Shown: in pieces, positions 14,494 through 16,770 of the stretch
How positions within the stretch are numbered: position 1 is the first letter of the stretch
Layout: the number at the start of each line of letters is the position of its first letter
Assembly (NCBI GenBank): GCA_003562605.1
Contig: PWUG01000177.1
Coordinates: 1-16,770 of the forward strand
Source of the DNA: Syntrophomonadaceae bacterium
Lineage (GTDB): Bacteria > Bacillota_D > Dethiobacteria > DTU022
Direction of reading: 5' to 3'
DNA: 16,770 nucleotides
The notes under the pieces: model-generated
Told to the model about the DNA's origin: nothing
The model's input: the letters and a program-made list of their open reading frames with translations, nothing else
Databases searched by the model: none
Translations under genes and position numbers: made by a program

Positions 14494-15629
14494 TGCGATT
14501 CCCTCCAGGCCCGAATAATTTCATCGGGAAATATATTTTTACCGTCGCTTTTTGTGTAACTGTGCACATCTTTGTCACAGCATGTGCGCTCGACTTCCCT
14601 GACCAGCTGGCCAAGGTTCATTTCCGGAACCAGCAGTCCCCGGCAGCCTGATACAGCATCTTTCAGTTTGCGGGCCGGGAACGGCCATATCGCAAGTAAG
14701 TTAACCAACCCTACTTTATTGCCCTCTTCTCTCAATTTTAACACTGCATTAAGTGCAGCCCGGGCAGTAATGCCAAAAGAAATGATGGCGGTTTCTGCGT
14801 CTTCAACGAAGTGGGTTTTAATCTGTCCTATCTCTTCTACATTGCCTTCGATCTTGTCATAAAGCCTTCTAATAAGTTTAAAAGCGTTTGACGGGTCATC
14901 ATCAGTAAAACCCTGTTCGTTATGTGTCGAGCTGGTTATCCTCAGCAGATGCGGGTCTCCGAAAGAGGCCATAGGGGGAATTTCGTCATCATCCGGCCGG
15001 TATGAGAGATACTCTTCAGGAGGAACAGAAGGTTTTTTACGTTCTATTATTTCCATTTCACCCGGGTCGAACAAGGTTACTTTTTCACGCATCTGGGCTA
15101 CAGTTTTATCGGTAAGAACAAATACCGGTGTGCGGTATTTTTCCGACAGGTTGAAAGCTCTAATCGTCAGTTCGTAACATTCCTGAACGCTGGAAGGCGT
15201 AAGGGTTATACTGGCGTGATCGCCGTGAGTTCCCCAGCGGCTTTGCATAATATCTGCCTGGGCAGGGCTTGTGGCCAGGCCGGTACTCGGACCTGAGCGC
15301 TGAACGTTGATTACTACACAGGGGACCTCGCCCATTACAGCCACACCAAGGTTTTCCTGCATCAGTGAAAAACCGGGACCACTGGTGGCGCTGAATGACT
15401 TCACCCCGCAGCAGGAAGCGCCAATAATGGCAGCCATGCTGGCAATTTCATCTTCCATCTGGACGTAACAGCCTCCGAGAGCGGGCAGCCTCTCAGAAGC
15501 AATCTGGGCTATTTCCGATGAAGGTGTAATCGGGTAGCCGGCATAAAAACGAGCCCGGGCGTAAAAAGCTCCTTCAGCACAGGCTTCGTTTCCCGATAGA
15601 AATTTAACGTTACTTTGCACCACCACCAC
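14490..15629 (-). CDS. korA: 2-oxoacid:ferredoxin oxidoreductase, alpha subunit (KorA type)
   Basis: The 379-residue alpha subunit holding the pyrimidine-binding and substrate-side domains. Recognisable motifs are GYPITPSSEIAQ (about 31-42), SATSGPGFSLMQENLG, and VQRSGPSTGLATSPAQAD followed by QSRWGTHGDH. The C-terminal half is the domain II/III region with IISFGITARAALNAV and LLAIWPFPARKL. The start lies in four consecutive GTG codons (15618-15629). AGGGGG immediately precedes them, so the third or fourth GTG has the best spacing and the true protein may be 376-377 residues. It overlaps the korD 3' end by about 20 bases and korB by four. Similarity of pattern favours a 2-oxoglutarate enzyme; Vor-type remains possible. 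Confidence 0.95.
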   Translation of the reverse strand: MVVVQSNVKFLSGNEACAEGAFYARARFYAGYPITPSSEIAQIASERLPALGGCYVQMEDEIASMAAIIGASCCGVKSFSATSGPGFSLMQENLGVAVMGEVPCVVINVQRSGPSTGLATSPAQADIMQSRWGTHGDHASITLTPSSVQECYELTIRAFNLSEKYRTPVFVLTDKTVAQMREKVTLFDPGEMEIIERKKPSVPPEEYLSYRPDDDEIPPMASFGDPHLLRITSSTHNEQGFTDDDPSNAFKLIRRLYDKIEGNVEEIGQIKTHFVEDAETAIISFGITARAALNAVLKLREEGNKVGLVNLLAIWPFPARKLKDAVSGCRGLLVPEMNLGQLVREVERTCCDKDVHSYTKSDGKNIFPDEIIRAWRESQ

Positions 15630-15834
15630 CCCCTACCTCTATAGCAAAATCGGGGCACCACCGCTCGCACAAGCCGCACTGACGGCATTGTACTTCATCA
15701 GATTGCCGAGGAAAACCGTCTTCATTAAAAAGAAGACAGCCGGCAGGGCAAAAACTGGCGCAGATATTGCAATTTTTACAACGGTCCTTGTTAAGGGTCC
15801 AACTTCCCTGCTTAACACTCAAATCAATTCCCAC
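15610..15834 (-). CDS. korD: 2-oxoacid:ferredoxin oxidoreductase, delta subunit, 2[4Fe-4S] ferredoxin (KorD type)
   Basis: A 74-residue bacterial-type ferredoxin that carries electrons from the TPP subunit to external ferredoxin. Two [4Fe-4S] motifs are plain: CKNCNICASFCP (C19, C22, C25, C29) and CRQCGLCERWCP (C50, C53, C56, C60). The C-terminus ends EVGGGGGAK, and the glycine run is encoded by the same GGT repeat that supplies the korA start codons. The start is uncertain: GTG at 15832-15834 lies directly against AGGA with almost no spacing. The TTG four codons later (15820-15822) has AGGAG at 11 bases and may be the real start. First gene of the operon, 207 bases after the DUF1850 gene. 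Confidence 0.93.
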   Translation of the reverse strand: MGIDLSVKQGSWTLNKDRCKNCNICASFCPAGCLLFNEDGFPRQSDEVQCRQCGLCERWCPDFAIEVGGGGGAK

Positions 15835-15915
15835 TCCTATCTTTTACTTGATCTTTTTCAAGGTACGGCATAGTAGATTCTTGTTACTGCCGTTTCGATA
15901 ACTTGTCACGATATT

Positions 15916-15944
15916 ATTTTATCCGTTTTCCAGAGTTAAAGCAA
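15916..15944 (-). promoter_or_regulatory. Candidate promoter of the korDABC operon
   Basis: On the minus strand TTGCTT (15939-15944) and TAAAAT (15916-15921) are 17 bases apart. The -10 matches five of six consensus bases but the -35 only three. Transcription would begin near 15909, about 75 bases before korD. The rest of the 207-base gap shows only an imperfect inverted repeat. The -35 is weak, so this is tentative. Confidence 0.35.
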
Positions 15945-16041
15945 AAATATTGTTAGCCAATACAGATTGTTTCCGTGCCAAAATGAATGGCCGGCAGAGG
16001 CATTTGGGTGATCATATACAATTGTGCCCGGTGTTTAAATT

Positions 16042-16554
16042 TTATGGTATTAGTATATATATTTCCAGGAGCAGGGGGCCTTCCAGTTGAGAGGTTAGAT
16101 CATAGTCTTTGCCGTGAAGAGTCAACTGTTCCCCCGTTAGTGGTGAGACAAAGAGCCGGATGTGATCTCTCGGTTCCTCGTCATGATAGACAACAAACTT
16201 GCCGTCTTCTTTCTCGTAATTAATTGAGCTGCCCGGTTCTGGCAGGCCCGGACCATAAGAATCGAACTCTGTGCTATAAGGTTTGATTTTTGCAGTGTCG
16301 GTAATGACAAAGATGCCGCTTACCGGCCGCCCGCTGACAGAATGGGTATAGGAAAGGGTAATATTGTCATTTTCCCGGATCGGAATGGTGTGAATTGTTT
16401 GTTCCAGGGCCGGTGCCCGGACGATCAGCAGCCAGGGATCTTGTTGCAACCTGCTGAATAATAAATACCCTGAAAAAAATAGAACCGGGAGCAGGAAAAA
16501 AATGAAAAACTTTTTTCCCGGCAATCCCGGTATTTTATACTTCTGTAAATACAT
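16042..16554 (-). CDS. DUF1850 protein, TRAP-transporter associated
   Basis: A 170-residue protein with one N-terminal membrane segment (about residues 15-34, FFIFFLLPVLFFSGYLLF) after a basic stretch, so most of it should lie outside the membrane. The body carries DUF1850 features: ITLSYTHSVSGRPVSGIFVI, then the FDSYGPGLPE motif, and a C-terminal strand RLFVSPLTGEQLTL. DUF1850 genes commonly accompany TAXI-type TRAP transporters with a fused permease, and the upstream gene here is such a permease. Its biochemical role is unknown. ATG at 16552-16554 lacks a strong ribosome binding site (GGCGGC about nine bases upstream); it starts 21 bases after the permease stop, so co-transcription is likely. 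No clear terminator follows it. Confidence 0.82.
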   Translation of the reverse strand: MYLQKYKIPGLPGKKFFIFFLLPVLFFSGYLLFSRLQQDPWLLIVRAPALEQTIHTIPIRENDNITLSYTHSVSGRPVSGIFVITDTAKIKPYSTEFDSYGPGLPEPGSSINYEKEDGKFVVYHDEEPRDHIRLFVSPLTGEQLTLHGKDYDLTSQLEGPLLLEIYILIP

Positions 16555-16575
16555 ATTTAATAGCCGCCCGAATAT

Positions 16576-16770
16576 TTATTTATGACTATCCACTATTTCG
16601 TGGAAATCCCCACTGGCCAATTCCTTTGCCTTACGTCTTCTCTGACCTATGTAGATTAATACAAAGACACTTACCCCGATAATATCGGTTAAAATAGTCG
16701 GCCAGATCATGGAAATAGCAATAGCCAGCATGACAGCCATTTCCCAAAGCTTTAGCTTGGTAAAAAACCA
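16576..16770 (-). CDS. TRAP transporter fused permease, C-terminal end only
   Basis: The last 64 residues of a membrane protein entering from the right edge; the frame is open to position 16770 and stops with TAA at 16576-16578. It reads KLKLWEMAVMLAIAISMIWP, then TILTDIIGVSVFVLIYIGQR, and a short charged cytoplasmic tail RRKAKELASGDFHEIVD. Two hydrophobic stretches with an acidic residue (TDIIG) between them fit the end of fused small/large-subunit TRAP permeases of the TAXI class. The neighbouring DUF1850 gene supports this. These transporters use an ion gradient and a periplasmic-type binding protein to take up organic acids or amino acids. The binding protein gene, if present, is beyond the window. 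The call rests partly on context because most of the protein is missing. Confidence 0.72.
   Translation of the reverse strand, partial: WFFTKLKLWEMAVMLAIAISMIWPTILTDIIGVSVFVLIYIGQRRRKAKELASGDFHEIVDSHK

Noticed and set aside
15978..16007. Inverted repeat CCAAAATG/CATTTGG as a terminator for the DUF1850 gene
   Set aside because: The stem has a bulge, the loop is 15 bases, and no U run follows on the minus strand.

Overview
This window is the chromosomal replication-origin neighbourhood of a low-to-moderate GC Gram-positive bacterium, most likely an anaerobic member of the Bacillota (Clostridia-like). The evidence is the Bacillus-type gene order around dnaA (rpmH-rnpA-yidC-jag-mnmE-rsmG-noc-soj leftward; dnaA-dnaN-recF-remB-gyrB rightward), the presence of Noc and RemB-type proteins, an oriC split across both sides of dnaA, and a four-subunit 2-oxoacid:ferredoxin oxidoreductase, an anaerobe's enzyme. 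I cannot name a genus from the sequence alone.

Left arm (1-6036, all minus strand, transcribed away from the origin): a consensus sigma-A promoter at 6071-6100 drives rpmH, rnpA, yidD, yidC and jag. A strong intrinsic terminator lies between jag and mnmE. mnmE, rsmG, noc and the 5' part of soj/parA follow, and soj runs off the left edge. These genes link ribosome and tRNA maturation, membrane protein insertion and chromosome segregation. mnmG, which usually sits between mnmE and rsmG, is absent from this position.

Origin (about 6101-6299 and 7680-7946, flanking dnaA): the right half has one perfect DnaA box, a second near-match box followed by a GC step and a run of DnaA-trio-like triplets, then an AT-rich stretch that probably unwinds. 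The octamer TGTTAATA occurs five times in one orientation across the two halves and is one base from a DnaA box.

Right arm (6300-12868, plus strand): dnaA, dnaN, recF, a DUF721/DciA-like gene, a RemB-like DUF370 gene and gyrB. The small S4-domain gene often found between dnaN and recF is missing, and gyrA does not follow gyrB.

Metabolic segment (13100-16770, minus strand, convergent with gyrB): a compact korDABC-type operon (ferredoxin, alpha, beta and gamma subunits) for ferredoxin-dependent oxidation of a 2-oxoacid. Upstream of it are a DUF1850 protein and the C-terminal end of a fused TRAP-transporter permease. No tRNA, rRNA, insertion sequence, phage gene or CRISPR array was seen. I found no convincing new multi-gene system. 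The observations most worth a second look are the origin repeats, the terminator directly in front of mnmE, and the overlap of korD and korA inside a GGT/GTG repeat.
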